A DNA stretch of 49,009 nt from Amycolatopsis sp. (GTDB lineage: Bacteria; Actinomycetota; Actinomycetes; Mycobacteriales; Pseudonocardiaceae). The translations under genes were made by a program, and so were the position numbers. Under the pieces are notes generated by a model, which made no database searches, was not told the origin of the DNA, and saw only the letters and a program-made list of their open reading frames with translations. Location of the stretch: positions 1-49,009 of the forward strand of contig NZ_JAODNM010000059.1 in the NCBI RefSeq assembly GCF_025464955.1, written 5' to 3'. Shown here in pieces: positions 25,807-33,889 of the stretch. Within the stretch, counting starts at the first letter, position 1. Each line of letters starts with the position of its first letter.

Positions 25807-26406
25807 TCAGCCGACCGGCCGGGAATGCTCGGTGAGGTAGTCGCCCAGCAGGTCCAGCACCGCGAGGCTGTCTTCGCTCTCGCGGTCCGCGAGCCAGCTG
25901 ATGGTCACGCCGTCCAGTACCGCGTTGACATACCTGGCCAGGGTCGGAAGCGGGATGGTCCACTCGATCCCGGCGTCTTTCGCCATCAGCTCCAGGAACT
26001 CGGCGTTGGCTTCGAGGTACTGCACGTACTGCAACCGCGCGACGTCCTCCAGCCCGGGGTTGCGCAAGGCGTACTGCGTCAGCTCGTAGCCGACCAGGTT
26101 CTCCCCGGGATTGGCCTCCACCCCGCCCCAGAACGCGCGCAGGCTCGCCCGGATCATGTCGGGCAGGTCGCCCTCGCGCGTGAACACCCGGCGGGCGTCC
26201 GCGATGGTGCGCTCGGTGATGGTCGCCGTGACCCGCTTGAGCAGTTCCTCGCGCGAATCGAAGCAGTAGTGGAACACCCCGAGCGTCATCCCGGCTTCGG
26301 CCACTATGGCCCTGGTCGTCGCCTTCACGACCCCGTCGCGAGCCATGACCCGGATGGCCGCCTCGACCAGCTCGTCCCGCCGGTCGTTCAGCGCCATGCG
26401 AGGCAT
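25807..26406 (-). CDS. TetR-family transcriptional regulator
   Basis: 199 residues from ATG 26406 with GGAG upstream. The N-terminal helix-turn-helix reads VKATTRAIVAEAGMTLGVFHYCFDSREELL, closely typical of TetR. The C-terminal ligand domain (FWGGVEANPGENLVGYELTQ) resembles the TetR_C group of BetI-like regulators. It is convergent with the MFS gene and divergent from the hydrolase at 26517, so it may control the catabolic module, the hydrolase, or both. Confidence 0.87.
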   Translation of the reverse strand: MPRMALNDRRDELVEAAIRVMARDGVVKATTRAIVAEAGMTLGVFHYCFDSREELLKRVTATITERTIADARRVFTREGDLPDMIRASLRAFWGGVEANPGENLVGYELTQYALRNPGLEDVARLQYVQYLEANAEFLELMAKDAGIEWTIPLPTLARYVNAVLDGVTISWLADRESEDSLAVLDLLGDYLTEHSRPVG

Positions 26407-26516
26407 TTTTTCTCCGTTCCGGACTGGAATTCCCTGCCCTCAGCCTATCTCTTCGGACTAGCCTTGTCCGTACCGGCCGACCACGTCCACATAGGACATC
26501 CTGGAGGACAGTTCCC

Positions 26517-27188
26517 GTGCCCACTTTCGTCTTGATCCCCGGTGCCGCCGCCGACTCGTGGTACTGGCACCTGGTGACCGCCGAGCTGACCGCCCGCGGT
26601 CACGACGTCGTCGCGGTGGACCTGCCGTGCGAGGACGACGCGGCCGGGTTCCCCGAGTACGCCGACGCGGTGGTCGACGCCGTCGGCGACCGTCGCGACC
26701 TTGTCGTGGTCGCCCATTCGTTAGGCGGGTTCACCGCTCCCCTGGTGTGCGACCGGGTGCCGGTCGATCTGCTGGTGCTGGTGACCGCGATGATCCCGGC
26801 ACCTGGAGAGGCACCCAGTGACTGGGCAACCAACACCGGGCACGCGCAGGCCAGGAGTGAACAGGACGCACGCGACGGCCGCGATCCGGACGACGACATC
26901 GCCCTGTTCCTCCACGACGTCGAACCCACGCTCGCGGCCGAGGCGATGTCGAGAAGCCTCGGCCAGTCCGGGACCCCGTTCGGCAAGCCCTGGCCGCTCG
27001 AGACCTGGCCGGCTGTGCCGACGAAGTTCCTGCTGTGCCGCGACGACCGGTTCTTCCCGGCCGAGTTCATGCGACGCGTGGTGCGGGAGCGCTTGGGCAT
27101 CGTCCCCGACGAGATCGACGGCAGCCACAGCGTCACCCTCAGCCGTCCGCTCGAAGTCGCCGACCGCCTGGAGTCCTACCTGGTGTGA
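26517..27188 (+). CDS. Alpha/beta hydrolase
   Basis: 223 residues from GTG 26517 with GGAGG nine bases upstream. Canonical features: VLIPGAAADSWYW (oxyanion loop region), VVVAHSLGGFTAP (nucleophile Ser), LLCRDDRFFP (acid), DGSHSVTLSRP (catalytic His). Length and motif wording match the EstC/hydroxynitrile-lyase-like group of small esterases. Separated from the TetR gene by a 110-bp divergent region. Substrate unknown. Confidence 0.87.
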   Translation: MPTFVLIPGAAADSWYWHLVTAELTARGHDVVAVDLPCEDDAAGFPEYADAVVDAVGDRRDLVVVAHSLGGFTAPLVCDRVPVDLLVLVTAMIPAPGEAPSDWATNTGHAQARSEQDARDGRDPDDDIALFLHDVEPTLAAEAMSRSLGQSGTPFGKPWPLETWPAVPTKFLLCRDDRFFPAEFMRRVVRERLGIVPDEIDGSHSVTLSRPLEVADRLESYLV

Positions 27189-27201
27189 CGCGCGCGTGCC
27201 G

Positions 27202-27816
27202 TCAGCGCCCCACCAGCCCCGCTTCCCTGGCCAGGGTCGTGGCGGACTCGCGGTCACTGACGCCGAGTTTCGTGAAGATCGACGACGAGTGGTTGCGGAC
27301 CGTCTTCGGGGTCAGGTGCAGGCGCACGGCGATCGCCGCCACCGGCAGTCCGGTCGCCAGCATCGTCAGGATCTCCTGCTGCCGCACGGTCAGCTGCGGG
27401 AACGGGCCGGGACGCGCGCCCGGCGCCACCAGGACCTCGGTGATCCGGCGCGCGATGTCGCCGCCGAACACCGCTGAACCGGCCGCGACACTGCGGATCG
27501 CGCGGACCAGGTCCACCGGCGACGCCGGCTTGAGCAGGTATCCCCGCACGCCCGCCCGCAGCGCGCCGAACAGCACCTCGTCGTGGCCGTACTCGCTGAA
27601 CACCAGCACCGCCGTGCCGGGTGACGAGCGCACGACCTCGCGGATCGCCGGCAGCCCGTCCGACCGGGGGTCGATCACGAGCACGTCGGGACGGCACCGC
27701 CGCACTTCACCGGCGACATCCCGCGCGGCGGGCACCTCCGCGAGCACGGTGACCCCGTCGACCCCGGCCAGTCTTTCGTCCCGGTGTGCGTACGACAGCA
27801 CAACTGACACCGCCAC
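27202..27816 (-). CDS. LuxR/NarL-type response regulator
   Basis: 204 residues from GTG 27816. The N-terminal receiver (about 1-115) keeps VLVIDPRSDG with a candidate phospho-accepting Asp and LLKPASP with the conserved Lys, but the acidic pocket near the start (SYAHRDERL) is poorly conserved. The C-terminal helix-turn-helix is clear: LTVRQQEILTMLATGLP and LTPKTVRNHSSSIFTKLGV. No histidine kinase is adjacent, so this is an orphan regulator, possibly not controlled by phosphorylation. It is divergent from the SARP gene over 84 bp. Confidence 0.85.
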   Translation of the reverse strand: MAVSVVLSYAHRDERLAGVDGVTVLAEVPAARDVAGEVRRCRPDVLVIDPRSDGLPAIREVVRSSPGTAVLVFSEYGHDEVLFGALRAGVRGYLLKPASPVDLVRAIRSVAAGSAVFGGDIARRITEVLVAPGARPGPFPQLTVRQQEILTMLATGLPVAAIAVRLHLTPKTVRNHSSSIFTKLGVSDRESATTLAREAGLVGR

Positions 27817-27871
27817 GTCGCCCTCCCCTGCTTGCGCCCCTCGACACGACTACGGCAGGTTGGACTGATCT

Positions 27872-27887
27872 ACTAACAGTTCACTAA
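27872..27887. promoter_or_regulatory. Direct repeat upstream of the SARP gene
   Basis: ACTAA occurs at 27872-27876 and 27883-27887, exactly 11 bp apart, just before the GTG at 27901. Direct repeats at 11-bp spacing are typical SARP binding sites, so autoregulation is possible. The repeat is short and may be chance. Confidence 0.3.
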
Positions 27888-27900
27888 TGGCAGGAGCGGC

Positions 27901-30636
27901 GTGGAAACCTTCCGCGTGCTGGGCCCGCTCGAGGCGCTCTCGACGTCGGGTGCCGCGGTGCCGCTCGGCGGGCATCGGCAGCGGTCGGTGCTGAGCGTGT
28001 TGCTGGTCCACGGCGGGCACACGGTGTCGACCGAACGGCTGATCGCCCAGGTCTGGGGCACGGACCCGCCGCCGACCGTGACGACAGCGCTGCAGGTGCA
28101 GATCTCCGCGCTGCGTAAGTCGCTCGGCTCCCGGCTGGTCACCGCCGCGTCCGGCTACCGGCTCGACGTCGCGGACGACGACGTCGACGCGGCCCGGTTC
28201 GCACGGCTGATCGCCGAAGCACGACAGCACTTGACCACGCAGCCGGCCAAAGCCGCGGCCGGGCTGGCCGCTGCTTTGGCTTTGTGGCGCGGCGAACCGT
28301 ACTCGGGTGTGCGGGCGGGTTCCGACGTCGAAGCGGTCAGACAGGCGCTCACCGAACTGCGGCTGTCTGCGTTGGAAGACCGCCTCGACGCCGAACTCGC
28401 GCTCGGGCGGCATCAGCGGCTGGTCGCCGAACTGGCCGGCCACGTCGTCGAACATCCGCTGCGGGAACGGTTCGTCAGGCTGCACATGCTCGCGCTGTAC
28501 CGGTGCGGCCGCATCGCCGAGGCTCAGCGCAGCTACGAGGAGCTACGCCGGAAGTGCGCGACCGAGCTCGGGATGGAGCCCGGCGCCGACACCGTCGCGC
28601 TCGCCCGCGCCATCGACCGCCGCGATCCGACGCTCGACCCGCCGTCGACGATCCCGCTCCCACCGAGCCGGTTCATCGGCCGCCGCCGCGAACTGGACGA
28701 ACTCGCCGCGCTGCTGCCGACGACCAGGCTGCTCACCGTGACCGGGCAGGGCGGGGTCGGCAAGACCCGGCTCACGCTGGAACTCGCCCGCGACGCCGTT
28801 CCCGAGTATCCCGACGGCGTCCACGTCGTCGAGTTGGCCGCGGAACCCACCGGCGGCGAGATCGACCTCCGCGTCGCCGCCGCGTTCTCCGTGCGCCCCG
28901 CGGACGACGAACCGGTGCTGGACACGCTCGCCGGCCACCTGCGGCGGTCGCGAGCCCTGATCGTCCTCGACAACTGCGAACACGTCGTCGAAAACTGCGC
29001 GAAACTCGCCGCCGACTTGCTGAGCCGGTGCACCGGACTGCGGATCCTCGCCACCAGCAGGGAGCCGCTCGGGGTGCCCGGCGAGCAGGTCTGGGCGCTG
29101 ACCGGGCTCGGTGAGCCGGACGCGCTGCGGCTGCTGGACGAACGAGGACGCTCCGCGAGGTCCGGTTTCGCTCTCGAAGGCGACGACTTCGCGGTCGCGA
29201 GCCGGTTGTGCCGGAAGCTGGACGGCCTGCCGCTGGCGATCGAACTCGCCGCCGCGCAGCTGCGGACGTGGTCCCTGGACGTCGTCGCCGACCGGCTGGA
29301 CCGGCGGCTCGACCTCGCTGACCACCGCGCCCGCACGACGTCCGAACGCCATCGCACGCTGCGGGCCACCATCGACTGGAGCTACCACCTGCTGTCCACG
29401 ACCGAACAAACCGCGCTGCGCAAGCTCGCCGTGTTCGCCGACAGCTGTCTCGCCGACACCGCCGAGCAGATGCTCGAGATCCCGTCGGAAGTGCTCGACA
29501 GGCTGGCCGACCAGTCCCTGCTGAGCGCGGAACCCCATCCGGACGGCACGAGATACCGCATGCTGGAGCTGGTCTCCGAGTACGCCGGGGACCGGCTGGC
29601 TGAAGCCGGGGAGCAGACCGGCATGCGGCGGCGGCACGCGCTCTGGTGCGTCGAACTGGCGGAAACGGCGTCGCCGATCAGCTCCGGTTTCCACTCGAAG
29701 AACCGGCTTGCCACCGAACTGGCCGAGCTGCGCGCCGCCGTCACGTGGTGCCTGGACTCCGGCGAAGTGGTCCTCGCCATCCGGATCGTGGCGACGCTGT
29801 GGTGGTACTGGTGGCCGAACGGGCTTGCCGGGGTCACACACGCCTGGCTGAACCGGGCGCTGGAGGACGCAGTGACCGCGGCCGTCGAGATACCGGCCGC
29901 GCTGCGCGCGTCGGCGTTCCAGGCGGATTCGGTGCTCGCGCTGGCCGTCAACGACCGTGCGACTGCCCGCCTGCGCATCGAGCAGTCGCTGGACGCGCAT
30001 CGAGCGCTCGGAGACCTGCCAGGTGTTGTAGGTGCGCTGACGGGGTTGTGCCACATCGCGCTCAAGGAACGGAACTTCGCCGAAGTGGTCGAGCGGGCTG
30101 CGGCATGCCGGACGGCGGCCGACGCGGCGGGCTCGTCCCTGCTGGCGGTGGGCGCGCTCAACCCGCTCGGCTCGGCGTTGGACGAGCTCGGCAGGCGAGA
30201 CGAAGCAATCGCCGTGTTGGTCGAAGCGCGCCAAGGATTCGAGGCGGTCAACGAACGCGGAGGTGTGGCCGTCACGCTGAACAATCTCGCGATCGTGGCA
30301 AGGCTGTCCGGTGACCTGCCCGGCGCGCGAGCGCAGCTACTCGAAGCGCTGGCGCTGTATCGAGACCTCGACCTCGACCTCGGCCTGGTCGAAGTGATCG
30401 AAGGCCTCGCGAGCGTCGAAGTCGCGGACGGCAACCCGGAACAGGCGCTGCGGATGCTCACCGTTACCCGGCGCGAGCGACGACGTCTCGGCACTCCGTC
30501 CTTCGGTACGAACCGGAAGCGCGACCGAGAACAAGCCCGCGCCGACGCACAAGCCGCCCTCGGCGAGCGCGCCACCGCCATCGAGGATGCCGCGGAACGG
30601 CTCCCCCTCCACGCCCTCGCCGACGACCTGCTCTGA
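27901..30636 (+). CDS. AfsR/SARP-family regulator with NB-ARC ATPase and TPR region
   Basis: 911 residues from GTG 27901 after AGGAG. Domain order: OmpR-type DNA-binding domain (about 1-92, with STERLIAQVWGTDPP), bacterial transcriptional activator BTAD domain (about 95-245, RFVRLHMLALYRCGR), NB-ARC-type ATPase (about 255-520, Walker A TVTGQGGVGKTRLTLEL, Walker B RALIVLDNCEHV, LPLAIELAAAQL), and helical TPR-like repeats (about 600-900). Such proteins integrate signals to activate secondary-metabolism or stress genes. There is no biosynthetic cluster directly beside it, so its targets are unknown. Confidence 0.92.
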   Translation: METFRVLGPLEALSTSGAAVPLGGHRQRSVLSVLLVHGGHTVSTERLIAQVWGTDPPPTVTTALQVQISALRKSLGSRLVTAASGYRLDVADDDVDAARFARLIAEARQHLTTQPAKAAAGLAAALALWRGEPYSGVRAGSDVEAVRQALTELRLSALEDRLDAELALGRHQRLVAELAGHVVEHPLRERFVRLHMLALYRCGRIAEAQRSYEELRRKCATELGMEPGADTVALARAIDRRDPTLDPPSTIPLPPSRFIGRRRELDELAALLPTTRLLTVTGQGGVGKTRLTLELARDAVPEYPDGVHVVELAAEPTGGEIDLRVAAAFSVRPADDEPVLDTLAGHLRRSRALIVLDNCEHVVENCAKLAADLLSRCTGLRILATSREPLGVPGEQVWALTGLGEPDALRLLDERGRSARSGFALEGDDFAVASRLCRKLDGLPLAIELAAAQLRTWSLDVVADRLDRRLDLADHRARTTSERHRTLRATIDWSYHLLSTTEQTALRKLAVFADSCLADTAEQMLEIPSEVLDRLADQSLLSAEPHPDGTRYRMLELVSEYAGDRLAEAGEQTGMRRRHALWCVELAETASPISSGFHSKNRLATELAELRAAVTWCLDSGEVVLAIRIVATLWWYWWPNGLAGVTHAWLNRALEDAVTAAVEIPAALRASAFQADSVLALAVNDRATARLRIEQSLDAHRALGDLPGVVGALTGLCHIALKERNFAEVVERAAACRTAADAAGSSLLAVGALNPLGSALDELGRRDEAIAVLVEARQGFEAVNERGGVAVTLNNLAIVARLSGDLPGARAQLLEALALYRDLDLDLGLVEVIEGLASVEVADGNPEQALRMLTVTRRERRRLGTPSFGTNRKRDREQARADAQAALGERATAIEDAAERLPLHALADDLL

Positions 30637-30667
30637 GTGCGCCCAGACTCGTGAACATTCCCGCAGG

Positions 30668-30877
30668 TTAGAACCGGACTAGGTACTCACGAGGGCACAG
30701 CAGAAGTCCCCGGTGTTCACGAATCGCCGGGGACTTCTGCTGCTTGCCGGCGAGCCGATCCTTGGTGTCCCGGACACCGACATTCGCCGACGCCACGGCG
30801 ACCTCCACGCAGTTGTTCGAGCCACCGGACGACCGCGAAGACTTCCGCCACTGCGCGCTGTTGAACTCCGCGTCCAT
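30668..30877 (-). CDS. DUF397-domain protein with aberrant C terminus
   Basis: 69 residues from ATG 30877 with GGAGAGG upstream. MDAEFNSAQWRKSSRSSGGS, NNCVEVAVA and VGVRDTKDR are classic DUF397. The usual ending (a Trp/Phe-containing helix) is missing; from residue 44 the frame runs through a 16-bp inverted repeat and ends REYLVRF. DUF397 genes normally follow an XRE regulator, and here the remnant of one ends three bases upstream of this start. Probably co-transcribed with it; activity doubtful. Confidence 0.75.
   Translation of the reverse strand: MDAEFNSAQWRKSSRSSGGSNNCVEVAVASANVGVRDTKDRLAGKQQKSPAIREHRGLLLCPREYLVRF
30698..30742. repeat. 16-bp perfect inverted repeat in the DUF397 3' end
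   Basis: Arms cagcagaagtccccgg (30698-30713) and ccggggacttctgctg (30727-30742) flank a 13-nt loop. It is a strong hairpin on either strand, sitting inside the DUF397 frame where the normal C terminus should be. Could be a terminator or an inserted palindromic element. Confidence 0.75.
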
Positions 30878-30880
30878 GTC

Positions 30881-31170
30881 TTACCTCTCCAGATCACCAA
30901 TTGCCTTTTCCAGGAGCTTCATGCTCTCGCGCTGCGGCAACGCCGTTTCCGTCAACGTGACGAAGGCCAGACGGTAGGCGCTGACGTGAGCCTCCCCGTC
31001 CAGCAGGTCGGCGCGCGTCAGGTCCTCCGTGTAGGCCCAAGATTTTCGAACGCCGCCGACAACCAGGCCCAGCAGGGAGAACCCCGACCCCAATGCAGCA
31101 TGTTGCCCCTTGGAGAACGGAAGTACCTGCAGAGTTACGTTGGGCAGCTTCCCCGCCTCGACAACGACTA
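30881..31170 (-). pseudogene. Truncated XRE-family regulator (DUF5753 C-terminal part only)
   Basis: From about 31155 down to the stop at 30881 the reverse strand encodes KLPNVTLQVLPFSKGQHAALG, SWAYTEDLTRADLLDGEAHV and ESMKLLEKAIGDLER, matching the end of DUF5753, the ligand-like domain of XRE regulators paired with DUF397. The open frame continues to 31516, but upstream of about 31160 the residues no longer resemble DUF5753, no helix-turn-helix is present, and the opposite strand there is better coding. The DNA-binding half appears lost through a recombination event. Confidence 0.6.
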
Positions 31171-31468
31171 CACGCGCCGCTGGTGGGTCGAGACAGGGCA
31201 GATCCACGACTACCTCAAGGCCGACCTCGCCGATCCCGCCATCGAATGGCTGGTCCCCAGGTGCAGCGACGCGATGTATCCGGTGCGTCATCCGCGCATC
31301 GAGTTGACGCTCGAGATCCCCCGCACCTACGGGCAGCTCCTGTGTTGCCGCGGTTGCCAGGCAGCCAGCCGCCGGACGCGCGAAGTGGGCCGGGAGCCGT
31401 GGCGCGAGCCAGGCGGGCTCGTCGAGGACATCCACCGAGCGAACGAGCAAATCGAGCACGGCCACTGA
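31100..31468 (+). CDS. Hypothetical protein, possibly 5' truncated
   Basis: Forward frame from about 31100 to the stop at 31468, up to 122 residues. From about 31160 onward it has natural composition and high third-position G/C: RRWWVETGQIHDYLKADLAD, PAIEWLVPRCSDAMYP, YGQLLCCRGCQAASRRT and GLVEDIHRANEQIEHGH. No ribosome-binding site precedes ATG 31100 and the first part overlaps antisense the DUF5753 remnant, so its true 5' end may have been removed. Two Cys pairs (CC, CRGC) are notable. Family not recognised. Confidence 0.45.
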   Translation: MLPLGERKYLQSYVGQLPRLDNDYTRRWWVETGQIHDYLKADLADPAIEWLVPRCSDAMYPVRHPRIELTLEIPRTYGQLLCCRGCQAASRRTREVGREPWREPGGLVEDIHRANEQIEHGH

Positions 31469-31536
31469 CCCCAGGCCGGCGCGTCGACTCCCCCGGACGT
31501 GCCGACCGGGTACCAACTTCGCCGAGCGCGGAGAGC

Positions 31537-31574
31537 CTGAGCCCCCAGGGCGTTCACGAAGCCTGGGGGCTCAG
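31537..31574. terminator. 13-bp hairpin between convergent genes
   Basis: ctgagcccccagg (31537-31549) and cctgggggctcag (31562-31574) pair perfectly around a 12-nt loop, between the forward gene ending at 31468 and the reverse gene ending at 31654. Suited as a bidirectional terminator. Confidence 0.6.
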
Positions 31575-31582
31575 CGCTGTCA

Positions 31583-31644
31583 CACGTACACAGACGGCAA
31601 ACTCGCGCGCATAGGCGGCAAACTCACGTACACAGACAGCAAAC
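31583..31644. repeat. Direct repeats between convergent genes
   Basis: The 20-mer cacgtacacagacggcaaac at 31583-31602 recurs with one change at 31625-31644 (42-bp period), with a partial ggcggcaaactc copy between them. Intergenic and non-coding; function unknown. Confidence 0.65.
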
Positions 31645-31653
31645 ACGCTGGGG

Positions 31654-31830
31654 TTACGGGGCGGCGGGGCGACGGGTGTCGGGGTAGCCGTCCGGGGCGC
31701 CGGTGATGGGCTCGGCCATCACGTGGACCTCGAAGCGAGTGGTGTCGTAGCCGCCCGCGTCCCAGGCCTTGTCCGGGTCCGCGTACCGCCACTCCCGACC
31801 AGTCGTGCGCTCACGCAGCAACCAACCCAT
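31654..31830 (-). CDS. Small 58-residue conserved-type protein
   Basis: ATG 31830 with GGAGG five bases upstream, stop at 31654. The sequence MGWLLRERTTGREWRYADPD, KAWDAGGYDTTRFEVHVMAE and PITGAPDGYPDTRRPAAP has clear protein character (two early Trp, EWRYADPD, FEVHVMAEP) and high third-position G/C. No membrane or metal motifs. I do not know a named family. Monocistronic as far as can be seen. Confidence 0.7.
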   Translation of the reverse strand: MGWLLRERTTGREWRYADPDKAWDAGGYDTTRFEVHVMAEPITGAPDGYPDTRRPAAP

Positions 31831-31923
31831 GCCCGCCTCCTACGTTTTGGGCGCCCCCGGCCTTCCCCGCCGGGGGCACACAGGTAGTAGAACACATGTT
31901 CGATCGCACCTGCCGGGCCGGGG

Positions 31924-32739
31924 TCAGCCGCGAGTCGTGGTGGCCACGTGGAGGTTCATCACGCACGGGACCCGGCCATCGGCATCGGCCAGCCCGGCCA
32001 CCAGAGCCAGGAATTCGTCCTCGAGAGACTTCACGACCGCCGGGTCGAGCGGTATGAGGTTGTAGGTCACCGAGACGATCGACCAGACGTGCTCCGCGGT
32101 GCCGCCCAGATCGATCGGCTCGGTGGTCCACTCGACCGGAGAGAACCCGGCCGGGGCGAGAATCTCGTCGACACCCTCGCGGTGCCGGGTGCGCCGGTCC
32201 CCCAGCGGCGGGATCTGCCGCTCGGCCGGGGTGTCGTCAAGCACCGGGCCGACCAGTTGCCGGAACAGTTCGTAACCCTCGCCTCCGCCCGCCCCGCCGC
32301 CGAGCACCAGCGCCAGCCGCCCGCCGGGCCGCAGGACCCGGGCCAGTTCCGCGGCGACGCTGTCGATGTCGGACATCAGCATGAACGCCATGTGCGACAC
32401 GCACGCGTCGAAGTCACCGTCGGGGAACGGCAGGTCTTGGGCGCGTCCCTCCAGCAGTTTCACCCCGGCGAGAGACGGTCGCTGACGAGCAAGCGCCAGA
32501 TCGGCGGCCGAGAGGTCGATCCCGGCGACGTCGTGCCCGGCGACGGCCAGCAGGTCGAGCAGGAAGCCGTCGCCGCAGCCGAGATCAAGCACCCTGGCGT
32601 GGCCCTCGACCCGGTCCCGCAGGATTTCGTAGGTCGACCGGCCGTCCGGCGCCCGGCCATCGCCCATCGCACTGGACGTCACCGCCGGGCACTGGGCATG
32701 GAATTCGCACAGGAACGCTTCTTGGTCCGCTGTCGTCAT
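31924..32739 (-). CDS. Class I SAM-dependent methyltransferase
   Basis: 271 residues from ATG 32739; ATG 32739 and an in-frame start nine bases earlier (32748) cannot be separated, and AGGGTG is the nearest ribosome-binding site. Motif I is VLDLGCGDGFLLDLLAVAG, motif II-like AGIDLSAADLALA, then GRAQDLPFPDGDFDACVSHM and VLRPGGRLALVLGGG, the standard Rossmann methyltransferase order. Substrate unknown; stands alone. Confidence 0.87.
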   Translation of the reverse strand: MTTADQEAFLCEFHAQCPAVTSSAMGDGRAPDGRSTYEILRDRVEGHARVLDLGCGDGFLLDLLAVAGHDVAGIDLSAADLALARQRPSLAGVKLLEGRAQDLPFPDGDFDACVSHMAFMLMSDIDSVAAELARVLRPGGRLALVLGGGAGGGEGYELFRQLVGPVLDDTPAERQIPPLGDRRTRHREGVDEILAPAGFSPVEWTTEPIDLGGTAEHVWSIVSVTYNLIPLDPAVVKSLEDEFLALVAGLADADGRVPCVMNLHVATTTRG

Positions 32740-32841
32740 GATCGCCACCCTAGGACGGTCAGGACGCTCGGGTGGGATGTTCGCCGAAAGCAGATCACCG
32801 GCTCAGTGTCGACCGCTTCAACCGCGCCGCGCCGGCAGTAT

Positions 32842-33504
32842 TCAAGCCCACGCCCCAATAAGCAGGATGACGAGCCATTGGGCCCACGCCACCGCGCTCA
32901 TGTGCCCGGAGAGCAGGTTCCGGACCGAGGCGAACGGCGCGAGCCAGGCCTGCGCGGGATGGAGCCCGTCCACATTCCCCAGCAGGAAGTACAAACCAAG
33001 GGGCAGCGCGATACTCGCGACAAACGCGACGGCGGCCGACCTCAGCAGCAATCCCAGTCCGGTACCGACCAACTGGGCAACCAACTGCACCAACACACTG
33101 CCCACGGCGATCATTCCAACGTTCTGCCAAGCGTTCTGGGCCATCCCCAGCGGAGCGGCAGCGAGCACACCGACACAGACGACGACCCCGAGGGCACCGA
33201 TGACGGCGGCCACCAGTATCGCCGCCACCAAAGTCGGCGCGAGCCGGGCCGGCCGCCCCCGCAGGTCGCGGATGAGCAAGATACCCAGGAGCGGCACCAC
33301 GACCGACATCAGGCTCTGCGCCGGTTCCACGACCGTGCCCAAGGTCCGGACGTCCGGCTGCGCGCCCACTGTTCCCCCGATGGCGCCCAACACCCCTGCC
33401 AGCACGGTGATCACGATCAGCCACAACCGCCTGGGCACGACTGTTCGCCGGATCGCGCTGAGTGTCGCCTCGCCGAAGCCGGCAGCGGCTTTCCCCTCCC
33501 CCAT
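32842..33504 (-). CDS. ABC-2-like integral membrane protein, no partner ATPase
   Basis: 220 residues from ATG 33504 with no convincing ribosome-binding site. About six hydrophobic helices (RLWLIVITVLAGVLGAIGG, LMSVVVPLLGILLI, LVAAILVAAVIGALGVVVCV, GMIAVGSVLVQLVAQLVGTG, and others), with ASVRNLLSGH between the last two. The profile fits permease subunits of ABC-2 exporters. Its ATPase is absent; the decayed ATPase fragment just to the right belongs to a different family. May be an orphan or a remnant. Confidence 0.6.
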   Translation of the reverse strand: MGEGKAAAGFGEATLSAIRRTVVPRRLWLIVITVLAGVLGAIGGTVGAQPDVRTLGTVVEPAQSLMSVVVPLLGILLIRDLRGRPARLAPTLVAAILVAAVIGALGVVVCVGVLAAAPLGMAQNAWQNVGMIAVGSVLVQLVAQLVGTGLGLLLRSAAVAFVASIALPLGLYFLLGNVDGLHPAQAWLAPFASVRNLLSGHMSAVAWAQWLVILLIGAWA

Positions 33505-33609
33505 TAACGGACATTTTCGCCTATCCGGTCGACAAAGTCACGGTCGGCATGAGCCGGGAGATATCGGGGATGTCCCGGATGCACCCGAAACCGCGCCGTG
33601 CCAGGTTGG

Positions 33610-33886
33610 GTGAGTGATCACTCCTCGGTCCACGACCCGCAGGTGACGTTCCTGTTCGGAGACAACGGAACCGGCAAGTCCACCTTGGTCTAGGCGCTGC
33701 CAGTTCGTGGTGGCGACGCACTCGCCGATCCTGCTCGCGGTACCCGGTGCACGGATCCTGCAGATGGACGCCGACGGCGAGATCGAACAGGTCGGCTACG
33801 ACGAAGCCGACCCGGTCACGCTGACCCGCGGGTTCCTGGACAACCCCCAACGCTTCCTGCATCACCTCTTCGCCGACGACGAGTAA
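33610..33886 (+). pseudogene. Internally deleted AAA-type ATPase remnant
   Basis: The frame from GTG 33610 encodes VTFLFGDNGTGKSTLV, a Walker A motif preceded by the usual beta strand, and then hits TAG at 33691. One base further on, the next frame (33695-33886) encodes QFVVATHSPILLAVPGARIL and LTRGFLDNPQRFLHHLF, the typical C terminus of the same predicted-ATPase family, ending TAA at 33884-33886. The Walker B and signature regions in between are missing. This is a fossil gene whose middle has been deleted. Confidence 0.75.
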
Positions 33887-33889
33887 CGG

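Noticed and set aside
26407..26516. Strong TetR operator between TetR and hydrolase
   Set aside because: Only a 5-bp arm pair (cggac/gtccg) could be found, which is too weak to annotate.
28543..30234. 563-codon reverse open frame opposite the AfsR-like gene
   Set aside because: Low-complexity shadow; the SARP/NB-ARC reading is certain.
31583..31644. CRISPR or iteron origin
   Set aside because: Two imperfect copies only, no replication or cas genes nearby.
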